Positions 23,721-31,271 of a DNA stretch of 31,271 bases are shown here, piece by piece. The stretch is from GCA-2731375 sp964590195 (lineage in GTDB: Bacteria; Pseudomonadota; Alphaproteobacteria; GCA-2731375). The notes under the pieces are model-generated. The model was not told where the DNA came from and did no database searches. It was given only the letters and a program-made list of their open reading frames with translations. Positions within the stretch are counted from its first letter, which is position 1. Each line of letters starts with the position of its first letter. A program made the position numbers and the translations under genes. The stretch lies in assembly GCA_964590195.1 (NCBI GenBank), contig CAZPWJ010000056.1:1-31271 (forward strand), given 5' to 3'.

Positions 23721-24677
23721 ATGTCTGATTTTCCCAAATTCGTCGAATTTCACGAAGAGGGCGTCCGCGAGGGATTCCAGATCGAGCCGGTAATCCACCC
23801 CATCGAGCGCCGGATCGAGCTGATCGACAGCCTTAGCGAAACCGGCCTGAAACAGATCCAGGTTGGCTCCTTCGTCTCTCCCAAGGCGGTGCCGACCATG
23901 GCCGACACGGCCCAACTGTTCGAAGGCATCAAGCGCAAGGAAGGCGTCGATTACACCGCTTTGTGGCTGAACAAAAAAGGCGTCATGCTGGCCAACGAGG
24001 CCAAGGACGTGGCCATGGACGCGCGAATTTTGTTCTACACCACGGATGCCTTTTCCATGGCCAACAACAATTGCACCGCCACGGAAATGCGCGACCGTCA
24101 GGTGGAATTCCTGGACATGTATCTGCAACAGGGTTTGGTGCCGTCGGGGGCCTATATCATGACCGCCTTCGGCTGCAATTTCGGCGGCCCGGTGCCTTTG
24201 GAGGCGGTAACGGACCTGGTTAAATGGACCGTCGATCTGTGCGCCGACCGCAAGACGCCGCTGCCGGCGATCTATCTTGCCGATACGGTGGGCTGGGCCA
24301 ATCCGGAAGGTTTGAAACGGCAGATCGGCGCCGTCCGCGAGTTGGTGCCCGATGCCCGCATCGGCCTGCATCTGCATGACACCCGGGGCCTGGGCGCGGC
24401 CAATGTCTATGCCGCCCTGGAAATGGGCGTGGACCTGTTCGATGCCTCCGTCGCCGGCCTTGGCGGTTGCCCCTTCGCGGGCCACGGTTCCGCCACCTCC
24501 GCCGGTAATATCTGTACCGAAGACATGGTCTTCCTTTGCCACGAAATGGGCATCGAGACGGGCGTCGACCTTAACGCCCTGATCGAAAGCGCCCGTCTGG
24601 CCGAGGATATCATCGGGCGGCCCCTGAATGGCCGCATCATGCATGCCGGATCATTGGACAAGTACAGGCCGAACTAA
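23721..24677 (+). CDS. HMG-CoA lyase-like TIM-barrel protein
   Basis: A 318-residue HMGL-like enzyme (hydroxymethylglutaryl-CoA lyase/homocitrate synthase superfamily). Motifs seen are GVREGFQIE at residues 14-22 (HMG-CoA lyase has PRDGLQNE, so the metal Asp is a Glu here), VGSFVSPKAVP, YLADTVGWANP, and metal ligands His217 and His219 in LHLHDTRG. The C-terminal SVAGLGGCPFAGHGSATSAGN has Cys250 at the catalytic cysteine position. GAAGAGGAACC precedes the ATG. The Asp-to-Glu change and the unusual AGHGSATSAGN loop suggest a substrate other than HMG-CoA. The coupled acyl-CoA dehydrogenase argues for acyl-CoA catabolism. Confidence 0.85.
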   Translation: MSDFPKFVEFHEEGVREGFQIEPVIHPIERRIELIDSLSETGLKQIQVGSFVSPKAVPTMADTAQLFEGIKRKEGVDYTALWLNKKGVMLANEAKDVAMDARILFYTTDAFSMANNNCTATEMRDRQVEFLDMYLQQGLVPSGAYIMTAFGCNFGGPVPLEAVTDLVKWTVDLCADRKTPLPAIYLADTVGWANPEGLKRQIGAVRELVPDARIGLHLHDTRGLGAANVYAALEMGVDLFDASVAGLGGCPFAGHGSATSAGNICTEDMVFLCHEMGIETGVDLNALIESARLAEDIIGRPLNGRIMHAGSLDKYRPN

Positions 24678-24678
24678 C

Positions 24679-24699
24679 ATTTGCCGCGCCGGCAAATGA
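24679..24699 (+). terminator. Stem-loop after HMGL-like gene
   Basis: CATTTGCCG and CGGCAAATG form a perfect nine-base-pair stem around a CGC loop, starting one base after the stop codon. No T-run follows (GAAACGTGG), so it is not a classic intrinsic terminator; it may end or protect the transcript. Confidence 0.5.
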
Positions 24700-24773
24700 A
24701 ACGTGGTTAACCGTTCATTAGGCCGCGATGCCTTAAAAATGGCTCAACTTTGCACATTACGCAGCATGGGGTT

Positions 24774-25550
24774 ATGCGGCAGATGAGCTTCTATGGCCCG
24801 CCTCGGGAAAAACTGGGGCAGATAGTATCAAATCTTGAAGACGTCGAGGCGATCTACGAAGAGCAAGGTCTGACGGCGTTCATGCAGGACAATATGGTTG
24901 CCCTGATGCGCAACGAAACCTTCGCGGCCGACACCGCATTCGTAACCGCCATTTTGGCGAATTCCGAGGATGACCGCGACACCGCCAAGATCTGGCGTCT
25001 GCACACTTGTTGCTGGGCGGCACGCTCGGCCCTGGCGGTTGCCGGGGACTTCGTCGAATGCGGCACCTATAAGGGCTTTTATGCCAGCGTCATGATGCAA
25101 TATCTGCGTTTCGAGACCCTGCCCCGGCAATTCTTCCTCTACGACACTTTTGCCGGCCTGCCCGCCGAATGGTCCTCGGAACTGGAACGTGAACAGGCCA
25201 ACCCAGGCTATCAATGGGATGGTGTCCACCAGGATGTCCTGGACCGGTTCGGCATCTATCCCAATGTGCAGGTCACCAAAGGCGTCGTGCCGGAAGTTTT
25301 CGATAGTGTGGTGCCTGAACAAATCGCCTTTCTGCATCTGGACCTGAACGCCGGCGCGGCGGAAACCGCTGCCCTGGATCGGTTGCTACCGTTGTTGAGC
25401 GACGGCGCCATGGTGGTGCTGGACGATTTTGGCCGTCAGGAACAAAAAGATCTGTGCAAGGCGCACCTGGACTGGTGGCACCAGCACGATCATACGATTT
25501 TGGAATTGCCCACGGGTCAGGGCCTGGTGACATACCGCAAGAATATGTGA
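24774..25550 (+). CDS. TylF/MycF-like methyltransferase
   Basis: A 258-residue protein resembling the macrocin-O-methyltransferase (TylF) family. The SAM-binding strand is GDFVECGTYKGFYASVMM, followed by FFLYDTFAGLPAEW (the acidic loop that binds ribose and metal). VVPEQIAFLHLDLNAGAAET and DGAMVVLDDFGRQEQK follow. In TylF/MycF, Asp residues of such segments hold Mg2+. These methylate sugar or peptide hydroxyls, but bacterial homologues are widespread outside antibiotic clusters, and none is visible here. The ATG at 24774 is chosen because GGGG lies upstream; 24783 is possible. A GGCGG/CCGCC hairpin lies just after the stop. Confidence 0.8.
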   Translation: MRQMSFYGPPREKLGQIVSNLEDVEAIYEEQGLTAFMQDNMVALMRNETFAADTAFVTAILANSEDDRDTAKIWRLHTCCWAARSALAVAGDFVECGTYKGFYASVMMQYLRFETLPRQFFLYDTFAGLPAEWSSELEREQANPGYQWDGVHQDVLDRFGIYPNVQVTKGVVPEVFDSVVPEQIAFLHLDLNAGAAETAALDRLLPLLSDGAMVVLDDFGRQEQKDLCKAHLDWWHQHDHTILELPTGQGLVTYRKNM

Positions 25551-25585
25551 TGGGCCTAACGGCGGCTTTACCGCCATAATATCTT

Positions 25586-26521
25586 ATGATTTCTCAGCTT
25601 CGCCTCGCCGCCCTGGCCGCCCTGGCTAGCCTGACTTTTTTCGCGGCTCCGCTGGCCGCGCAACCCATGGGCGACGGTGAGGCCTGCCTCGAAGGCAGTG
25701 GCCGGGCGCACCTGGACGAAGCCTATTGCCGCCGCGCCTTGAGCAAGCCGAATGTACCAGCGCCGGAGCGGGCCGCACTGCTGACCAGCCGGACTTCCGC
25801 CCTGCTAAGACTTGGCGATCACGATGCGGCGGCCAGCGATCTGGCCCGCGCCCTGGCGCTGAACCCTGGTTCGGCTCAAGCGTTTCTCTTGCGCGGTTTG
25901 ATGCGGCGCAACGCGGGCGCGGCCGCCATTGACATCGTTTTGGCGGATATGGACCGGGCAATAAGTTTGAACCCGTTTTTTGCCGAGGCCATGGCCCAAC
26001 GCGGCATGGTACATCTTCAGGCCGGCGATCAAGGCGCCGCCCTGGCGGATTTCGACCGGGCGCTATCAATCCAGCCCCGCGCCTCCTCCGCCCTGTTTTT
26101 CAAAGGCGTGCTGCGTTTTCAACAGCAACGCTTCGCCCAGGCCGAGGGACTATTCCGGCGGGTCCTGGCCCTTGCGCCAGTGCAGCATCCCATTGCCGCC
26201 TTGTGGCTGGCCGCGGCAGCCGCCCACCAAGGTGGGGCCGCCGAAAGAGTGTTGGAGCCCTATTCGTGGTGGTGGGAGGACGGCGTCTGGCCGGCGCCCC
26301 TGGTGCAACTGTGGGCCGGGACTGTCGATGCCGATGCCGCCACGGCGGCCTTAACGACGCAGGACCAAGATGCCCGGGCACAGGGCGCCTTTTTCCTGGC
26401 GCAATGGTATTTGGTCAAAGGCGACGAGGCCTCCGCCCAGAAGTTATTGAGCCAAGTGCGACGCCACCCCAAGCGCCATATGCTGGAGGTCATCATCGCG
26501 GACAGCCAATATCCAGATTAA
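25586..26521 (+). CDS. Exported TPR-repeat protein
   Basis: A 311-residue protein with an N-terminal signal peptide: a short positive start, hydrophobic LAALAALASLTFFAAPLAA, and likely cleavage around residue 25. Tandem TPR-type helices follow (ASDLARALALNPGSAQAFLLRG, DRAISLNPFFAEAMAQRG, FDRALSIQPRASSALFFKG). These are protein-interaction scaffolds; the partner is unknown. No ribosome site is visible, but CATAAT ends five bases before the ATG, which would suit a leaderless transcript. Its TAA overlaps the stop of the convergent MFS gene by four bases. Confidence 0.85.
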   Translation: MISQLRLAALAALASLTFFAAPLAAQPMGDGEACLEGSGRAHLDEAYCRRALSKPNVPAPERAALLTSRTSALLRLGDHDAAASDLARALALNPGSAQAFLLRGLMRRNAGAAAIDIVLADMDRAISLNPFFAEAMAQRGMVHLQAGDQGAALADFDRALSIQPRASSALFFKGVLRFQQQRFAQAEGLFRRVLALAPVQHPIAALWLAAAAAHQGGAAERVLEPYSWWWEDGVWPAPLVQLWAGTVDADAATAALTTQDQDARAQGAFFLAQWYLVKGDEASAQKLLSQVRRHPKRHMLEVIIADSQYPD

Positions 26522-27774
26522 TGCCCCTTGTCTCCCGCCATGCTTTGCGGGCGCAACAAGGTAAAGGCGATGCGGGCACCCAGCATGGCCAGGGCGATAT
26601 GGCCGAATGCCAGTCCCCAGGCCATATGGGACGGACCACCCGCCAGATCCAGGATCAAGCCTACGGCGATGGGACCGACAAAACCGCCGCCATAGCCCAG
26701 CATGGAATGAACAGCCAGGGTGGCGCCCCGGCGTTCCGGGTCGGCGTTGCCGGCGGCGCCGGCGGTCAGAGAAGATGAATCCAGCCAGATCACCATGCCG
26801 TAGAGCACCACAAGTATTGCCGCCAGGGGATAGTTGAAGGCGCCAATGAAGCCCATGGCCAGGGCGCACACAATGGAACCTGCCATGGCCAGGCGGACCA
26901 GACGTTGACGGCCCAGGCGGATCGACAACTCGTTGCCGCCAACAGAGGCCCAGGTTCCGAACAGGGCCATGGCCGTGGCCATCACCGTGGGACCGAATAA
27001 TGTCGTCTCGACGCCATCACGCAAGGCAATATAGGCAAGAAAGGCAACCGCCCAGCCGCGCATGGCGCCCATTTCCCAGGTATGGATGCAATAACCAACG
27101 CTGTAGGCCATGGCATTGCGATTGGCAAAGACCGGACGAAAATCAAACAATGCCGGGCGTGGACCATCGGCTTTCGGCTGGGGCGTTTGTTTCGGTGCGA
27201 AGATCGCGGCGATCAGCCACGCACAAAGCGCACAACTGCCCGCCACCACGAAAGCGCCTTGCCAACCCCACTGCCCAGCCAGGGCGCCCGCGATAACAAA
27301 GGAAAGCGCGCCCGAGGCGCCCATGGTTGCCGCGTGCCAGGTTACGGCGCGGGACAGCAACTTGCCTTCGACCTGATCCGCCAGCAATTTCAGGCCCGTC
27401 ATATAGGTACCGGCCCAGCCCATGCCTGCCAGGGCGCGGATCGCCAGTGCGCTCCAAAACCCCTCGGCATAAAAGGCGAACAGGAAATGCGCGATGATGG
27501 TGCAGCCGACCCCAAACAGATAAACGCGGCGCGGATCAATGCGGTCGGTCAGGGTAACCAGAATGGGTACGGTCAGCATATAGGTCAGATAAAAGCTGGC
27601 GGTGATCCAGCCGGCCTGGCTGTAATCAAGGTTCCAAAGGGGGATGAATTCCGGCAACAGGGCCGGCCAGGTGTAGGCGCCGACCTGTGCCAGTACCTGG
27701 GCCGTACAGACCAGGGCAACCAGACGGGCCGCGCCGGGCTTGGCGGCGCTGTCCGTGTTCTTCTCGTCATTCAT
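26518..27774 (-). CDS. MFS transporter
   Basis: A 418-residue inner-membrane protein with about twelve hydrophobic segments and an MFS layout. Transmembrane 1 starts near residue 17. The loop between TM2 and TM3 carries the conserved pattern VTLTDRIDPRRVYLFG (MFS motif A position). A charged central loop sits near residue 195 (FAPKQTPQPKADGPRP). The substrate cannot be inferred. The start has no clear ribosome site. It is divergent from the MBL hydrolase across 68 bp. Confidence 0.9.
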   Translation of the reverse strand: MNDEKNTDSAAKPGAARLVALVCTAQVLAQVGAYTWPALLPEFIPLWNLDYSQAGWITASFYLTYMLTVPILVTLTDRIDPRRVYLFGVGCTIIAHFLFAFYAEGFWSALAIRALAGMGWAGTYMTGLKLLADQVEGKLLSRAVTWHAATMGASGALSFVIAGALAGQWGWQGAFVVAGSCALCAWLIAAIFAPKQTPQPKADGPRPALFDFRPVFANRNAMAYSVGYCIHTWEMGAMRGWAVAFLAYIALRDGVETTLFGPTVMATAMALFGTWASVGGNELSIRLGRQRLVRLAMAGSIVCALAMGFIGAFNYPLAAILVVLYGMVIWLDSSSLTAGAAGNADPERRGATLAVHSMLGYGGGFVGPIAVGLILDLAGGPSHMAWGLAFGHIALAMLGARIAFTLLRPQSMAGDKGH

Positions 27775-27842
27775 ATTGGATAGTCATTCCGTCCGGGGTC
27801 GGGCTCGTCTAAACTGTCTGGAGGCAAAGTATAGGACATTTC

Positions 27843-28487
27843 ATGCGCTATCGTATCGTACCCGTAACGCCATTTCGACAGAATTGCAGCCTATTGTGGT
27901 GCCCCGACACCATGGCCGGCGCCGTGGTCGATCCCGGCGGCGACCTTGACCAGATCGAGGCCGCGATTGCCGAGGAAGGTGTTACGGTCGAAAAAATTCT
28001 GATCACCCATGGCCATGCGGATCATGCGGGCGGCGCCGCGGAACTGGCCGAACGCCAGGATGCCGTCATAGAAGGACCGCATCGGGACGACGATTTTCTA
28101 ATCGAGGCCATGGCCAAACAGGCCCAGCGCACGGGCCTGGCAGGCGCGCGCGCCTTCACGCCTGCCCGTTGGCTGGAAGAGGGCGAAAGCGTCGGTTTTG
28201 GCAAGATTGAATTATCCGTTATCCATTGTCCCGGGCATACGCCCGGCCATATCGTTTTCCATGCCGCGGACAGCAAGCTGGCGGTGGTCGGCGACGTCCT
28301 GTTTCGCGGCTCCATCGGCCGCTGCGACGGCCCAAGGGGTGACCATATGGCCCTGGTCAATGCCATTCGCGACAAGCTGTGGCCGCTGGGCAATGACACT
28401 GAATTCATCCCCGGCCACGGTGATATGTCGACCTTCGCCTGGGAACGCGCCTCCAACGCCTTTGTCTGTGATTTCGTCGAATATTAA
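27843..28487 (+). CDS. MBL-fold hydrolase, glyoxalase II-like (YcbL type)
   Basis: A 214-residue metallo-beta-lactamase-fold protein resembling single-domain glyoxalase II. Metal ligands are visible: His56, His58, Asp60 and His61 (THGHADH), the next His in CPGHTPGH, Asp in VVGDVLFRGSIGR, and His in FIPGHGD. It lacks the C-terminal glutathione-binding domain of full glyoxalase II. It would hydrolyse thioesters such as S-lactoylglutathione or a related compound. AGGA precedes the ATG. Its TAA overlaps the stop of the convergent kinase gene by four bases. Confidence 0.92.
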   Translation: MRYRIVPVTPFRQNCSLLWCPDTMAGAVVDPGGDLDQIEAAIAEEGVTVEKILITHGHADHAGGAAELAERQDAVIEGPHRDDDFLIEAMAKQAQRTGLAGARAFTPARWLEEGESVGFGKIELSVIHCPGHTPGHIVFHAADSKLAVVGDVLFRGSIGRCDGPRGDHMALVNAIRDKLWPLGNDTEFIPGHGDMSTFAWERASNAFVCDFVEY

Positions 28488-31210
28488 GCGTTCGATATCA
28501 GTTTTGGCGGTTGTTTTTCGGCGTCATGCCGTGTCCGGTGCGGCGGGAAGGATAGGGAGACCGTGGTTCCCTTGCCGGTCTCGCTGGATATATTCATATC
28601 GCCGCCGTGTTGTTGCATCAGCAGGCGGCTAATATGCAGGCCAAGCCCGGTGCCCTTGTATTTTCGTGCCTTGCTGCTATTTGCCTGGCCAAAAGGCTCC
28701 AGAGCCAATTCCAGCTCCTGCGCGTTCATCCCAATGCCCGTGTCACTGACCCGGATGACGACCGCATTTTCCGCGGTAACCATCGCGGTCAGTGTAACGC
28801 TGCCCTCGTCATGAGAGAATTTTATGGCGTTCGACAGCAGATTATTGGTGATTTGAACCAGGGTTCGCTTATCGCAGACGAGGGCGGGCAGGTCAGTCTG
28901 AACTGAATTCTCGATCTGGATATTCCGTTCCAAGGCCTGCGGCTTGCTCATTTCGATGCAGGCCATGAGGAAAGGCCGCAAGTCAACTTTTTCATCCTCA
29001 AGCTCGAATTTACCGGCCTCGATTTTTGAGATATCCAAAATGTTGTCGATGAGGTTGAGAAGCAGTATCCCACTGTCATGTATATGATCGAGATATTCCC
29101 CATAGCGGCGATCTCCGGTCGGGCCAAAGATCTTTGACTGCATCATGGACGCAAAGCCGATGATGGCATTAAGCGGCGTGCGCAGATCGTGGCTCATCAT
29201 GGCAAGAAATTCGGTTTTTGCCCGGTTCGCCTTTTCCGCCTGTTCCTTGGCGACCTGCAGTTCGGCGGTTTGAATTTCCAGGTTCACGGCCATTTTGTTG
29301 ATATCCGCACCCACGGCGTCAAATTCATCCAGGGACGCATGCGCCTGGCGGTCAGGTTCGTGAGCGTCGGCGAATAAGACACGGCGGCTGAGATCACCGG
29401 ATGCCAGATGGCTCAATTCGGTCCTGATCGTCTCCGCCTTGTTGCCGATTGTTACGGTTTCGCGGAAGAAGAAAAATAGGAAAGCGATCAGCATGACAAC
29501 CAGCACCAGAGCAATAGCGACAAAAATATTCGCTCTCCGCGCCCTGTCGTCACTGGATCGCGCAGCCATGTCGCCGATCAAATGTGAAATCGCCAGGGCG
29601 GTATTTATGGCCGCCGTCGACTCCTCGATCCATCGCGGACCGTTGACGGGATAGAGTAGATTCCTATGTGCCTCGATAAGAAGCCAATGGCGATCCGGGT
29701 CGCCGGGATGATAGCGAATGGGCTGAACGATAAAGGACCTGTTGCCAGATACGATTTCCTTTTGCCGTCCCGACAGAATTTCGGTGGCGGCCTTGGGATA
29801 ATCCACGCGAAGATTGTTCGCGCCCCGATTCAGCGCCTTCATCATGCCCCACTCTTTCGCCGCATCGGGATGATGCAGATAGTAGCCGTCCCTGTTCGCC
29901 AGAATTGTCGGGCCTTCGGGAAGGTGGGCCAATAATTCCGCATTAATATTTAGAACAATTATTCCCTGCGGCTTCCCGGCGGAGAAAACCGGCGCGGCAA
30001 AACGCAGCGTTGGCGTAACGGGGATCGCTAGTTTGCCTCGTTCCATGTTCAGGTCCATGGGCGAAATATAAATTTGCCCTTCTTCGATATCCTTGGCCTC
30101 GGCGAAATAGTACCTCTCGCTTTTGTCCTGTAGTTCATCTGTACTGATGACCCTGCTTCGCCCGTCATGATGCTCGACCCGCAACCGCTCCATTCCATAC
30201 TTGTCCAGATAACGAATTTGCAAAAGCTTTGGATCCAGATCGGCCAGAACCTGGAAAACCTGTTCTATCCGCGATGCGTCAAACTCCGCGCCGCCGTCCA
30301 CCATACTGGCCTGTTCTTTCATGTACCGATTGTTGGTCAACCTCGAAAGCATGTCGATCACGCCATCTAGCTGCTCAAGAAGCGCAACGTTCGCATCCTT
30401 CAAATGCGCCCGAATTTTTTGACTAGCTTGACGATTTCTGTCAGCGATCTGAAATATTTGCAGGCGCAGGTCTTGGTAGTCACCAAGAAACGCCGCCTCG
30501 AAATTCTTGATGGCGGCCCGAAGCTCCGGCGATGTCGTGGCGTTGTCCCGGATAATATGAATTCGTCGGACCGCTTCATCCACATGCGAGCGGAAGCGTT
30601 CCAGCTTAATTCTTGTTTCGTCACTTATCTGGGAACCGGTTGCGATTACATTGCCAAGAATGGCCCGTTCCCTGCCGGCATATTCGGCGAGATTCGCGAT
30701 ATTGGGGCGTAGCAGGGAGTTGTAATACAGAACGGCTTCGGCTTCGTTTGTCGGGGAGAATGTCGAATCCTGAAGATCAAATGCACGCGCGATGTTATCC
30801 GTCGAGATCTTGAACCAGTCCGATAGACTTATGTCATTGGATTTAATATCGGCACGGGCCTTGCGCAGCGCATTTTGGCTATCATTCCACTTTTTCAGTT
30901 TGTCATTGAAATCGACGGAGATGGAACCATTTTCGAGCAAAGCATTGGCGGTCAATCTGGCTTTGTTGACATGGCTGTCACCGTCGGCGCCCAACTCCTT
31001 GAATTTTTTTAATAATCCAATGTTTCCGCCAATAATCGTACTGCCGACGCCGCGTTCGACAGCCTCAATGCCGGCGGCTTTATTCAAGTGATCGCTAAGC
31101 TCGTTACGCAACTTGTTCAACCGCGACCGCTCGACATCGGAAAAACTGACGGACAAGGTAATAACCACCCCCGCCGACAAGAATCCAGAAAAGACAAGGG
31201 CAAGCAACAC
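28484..31210 (-). CDS. Sensor histidine kinase (NIT-like + dCache sensor, HAMP, HisKA, HATPase), 5' end cut
   Basis: A 908-residue membrane kinase as read. TM1 begins at once (LLALVFSGFLSAGVVITLS), and TM2 is at about residues 561-582. The roughly 530-residue periplasmic part has a helical first half resembling NIT sensors (ERGVGSTIIGGN, YAGRERAILGN) and a dCache-like second half (LLQIRYLDKYGMERLRVEH, LRFAAPVFSAGKPQGIIVLNI). A HAMP-like stretch follows TM2, then HisKA with phospho-acceptor His674 (MMSHDLRTPLNAIIGFA) and an HATPase domain (NLLSNAIKFSH, DTGIGM, GTGLGLHIS). There is no receiver domain and no response regulator nearby. The GTG at 31210 has no ribosome site. Upstream the frame meets a TAA inside the terminal repeat, so a few N-terminal codons are probably missing. 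Confidence 0.9.
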   Translation of the reverse strand: MLLALVFSGFLSAGVVITLSVSFSDVERSRLNKLRNELSDHLNKAAGIEAVERGVGSTIIGGNIGLLKKFKELGADGDSHVNKARLTANALLENGSISVDFNDKLKKWNDSQNALRKARADIKSNDISLSDWFKISTDNIARAFDLQDSTFSPTNEAEAVLYYNSLLRPNIANLAEYAGRERAILGNVIATGSQISDETRIKLERFRSHVDEAVRRIHIIRDNATTSPELRAAIKNFEAAFLGDYQDLRLQIFQIADRNRQASQKIRAHLKDANVALLEQLDGVIDMLSRLTNNRYMKEQASMVDGGAEFDASRIEQVFQVLADLDPKLLQIRYLDKYGMERLRVEHHDGRSRVISTDELQDKSERYYFAEAKDIEEGQIYISPMDLNMERGKLAIPVTPTLRFAAPVFSAGKPQGIIVLNINAELLAHLPEGPTILANRDGYYLHHPDAAKEWGMMKALNRGANNLRVDYPKAATEILSGRQKEIVSGNRSFIVQPIRYHPGDPDRHWLLIEAHRNLLYPVNGPRWIEESTAAINTALAISHLIGDMAARSSDDRARRANIFVAIALVLVVMLIAFLFFFFRETVTIGNKAETIRTELSHLASGDLSRRVLFADAHEPDRQAHASLDEFDAVGADINKMAVNLEIQTAELQVAKEQAEKANRAKTEFLAMMSHDLRTPLNAIIGFASMMQSKIFGPTGDRRYGEYLDHIHDSGILLLNLIDNILDISKIEAGKFELEDEKVDLRPFLMACIEMSKPQALERNIQIENSVQTDLPALVCDKRTLVQITNNLLSNAIKFSHDEGSVTLTAMVTAENAVVIRVSDTGIGMNAQELELALEPFGQANSSKARKYKGTGLGLHISRLLMQQHGGDMNISSETGKGTTVSLSFPPHRTRHDAEKQPPKLISNA

Positions 31211-31220
31211 AACCTTGAAT

Positions 31221-31271
31221 CCGTGCCTATCCGGTTAACGCAGACACCCACTTCATGTAGGGTGCTTCCAA
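31221..31271. repeat. Right copy of 51-bp terminal inverted repeat
   Basis: Exact reverse complement of positions 1-51. It begins eleven bases before the first usable codon of the histidine kinase gene and contains a stop in that gene's frame. The kinase's native 5' end therefore lies elsewhere or has been replaced. Confidence 0.95.

Noticed and set aside
24774..25550. Antibiotic biosynthesis cluster suggested by the TylF-like gene
   Set aside because: No polyketide, peptide or sugar biosynthesis genes lie nearby; TylF-type methyltransferases are common outside such clusters.
1..31271. Mobile island, prophage or CRISPR locus
   Set aside because: No integrase, transposase, phage gene or repeat-spacer array is visible; only the terminal repeat hints at an element, and it could be an assembly effect.

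Overview
The window looks like part of an alphaproteobacterial chromosome, probably from the Rhodospirillales or a relative, and probably a metagenomic or draft scaffold. Supporting signs are high GC, a PAS_5-type protein, a DUF465/YdcH protein, DUF1028 and DUF3237 proteins, a TolB/TPR adenylate cyclase, and many catabolic oxidoreductases and amidohydrolases. There is one run of 100 N (12783-12882). A perfect 51-bp inverted repeat forms the two ends (1-51 and 31221-31271), and the gene at each end is cut by it. I saw no rRNA, tRNA, CRISPR array, prophage or intact transposase.

Layout. 1-2063: 3' part of a large AAA/TPR regulator. 2103-7150 (minus strand): a relic of a phnA-like 3' end, an FAD-binding dehydrogenase, then (after a small plus-strand orphan gene) phosphonoacetate hydrolase phnA translationally coupled to a dihydropyrimidinase. 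7268-10112: small housekeeping or unknown genes (methyltransferase, DUF465, DUF1028, an orphan, a DsbA-like protein). 10270-13680: a probable operon of class III cyclase-TPR protein, LLM-type oxidoreductase (broken by the N gap) and class II aldolase. 13787-14332: PAS_5 protein. 14389-20470: a catabolic island with a DAO-type FAD oxidase and a hydantoinase on the minus strand, diverging from an N-acyl-D-amino-acid deacylase and a GMC oxidoreductase on the plus strand. 20479-22350 (minus): tetR, a selenoprotein and a DUF3237 gene. 22535-24677: acyl-CoA dehydrogenase and HMG-CoA-lyase-like gene. 24774-28487: TylF-like methyltransferase, exported TPR protein, MFS transporter, MBL hydrolase. 28484-31210: large membrane sensor histidine kinase.

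The main hidden feature is at 20993-21673 (minus). Two adjacent open frames are one gene read through an in-frame TGA. The joined protein carries the iodothyronine-deiodinase signature GSYT-U-PPFR, with TGA exactly at the selenocysteine position. A small stem-loop with GU in its loop lies 15 nt after the TGA, where a bacterial SECIS element should be. It is therefore most probably a bacterial deiodinase-like selenoprotein, in an apparent operon with a TetR regulator and a DUF3237 protein. Ordinary annotation would split or truncate it.

Taken together the gene set suggests a heterotroph that scavenges organic nitrogen and phosphorus: cyclic amides/hydantoins, N-acyl-D-amino acids, amines and phosphonoacetate-like compounds. 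The actual substrates cannot be read from the sequence.
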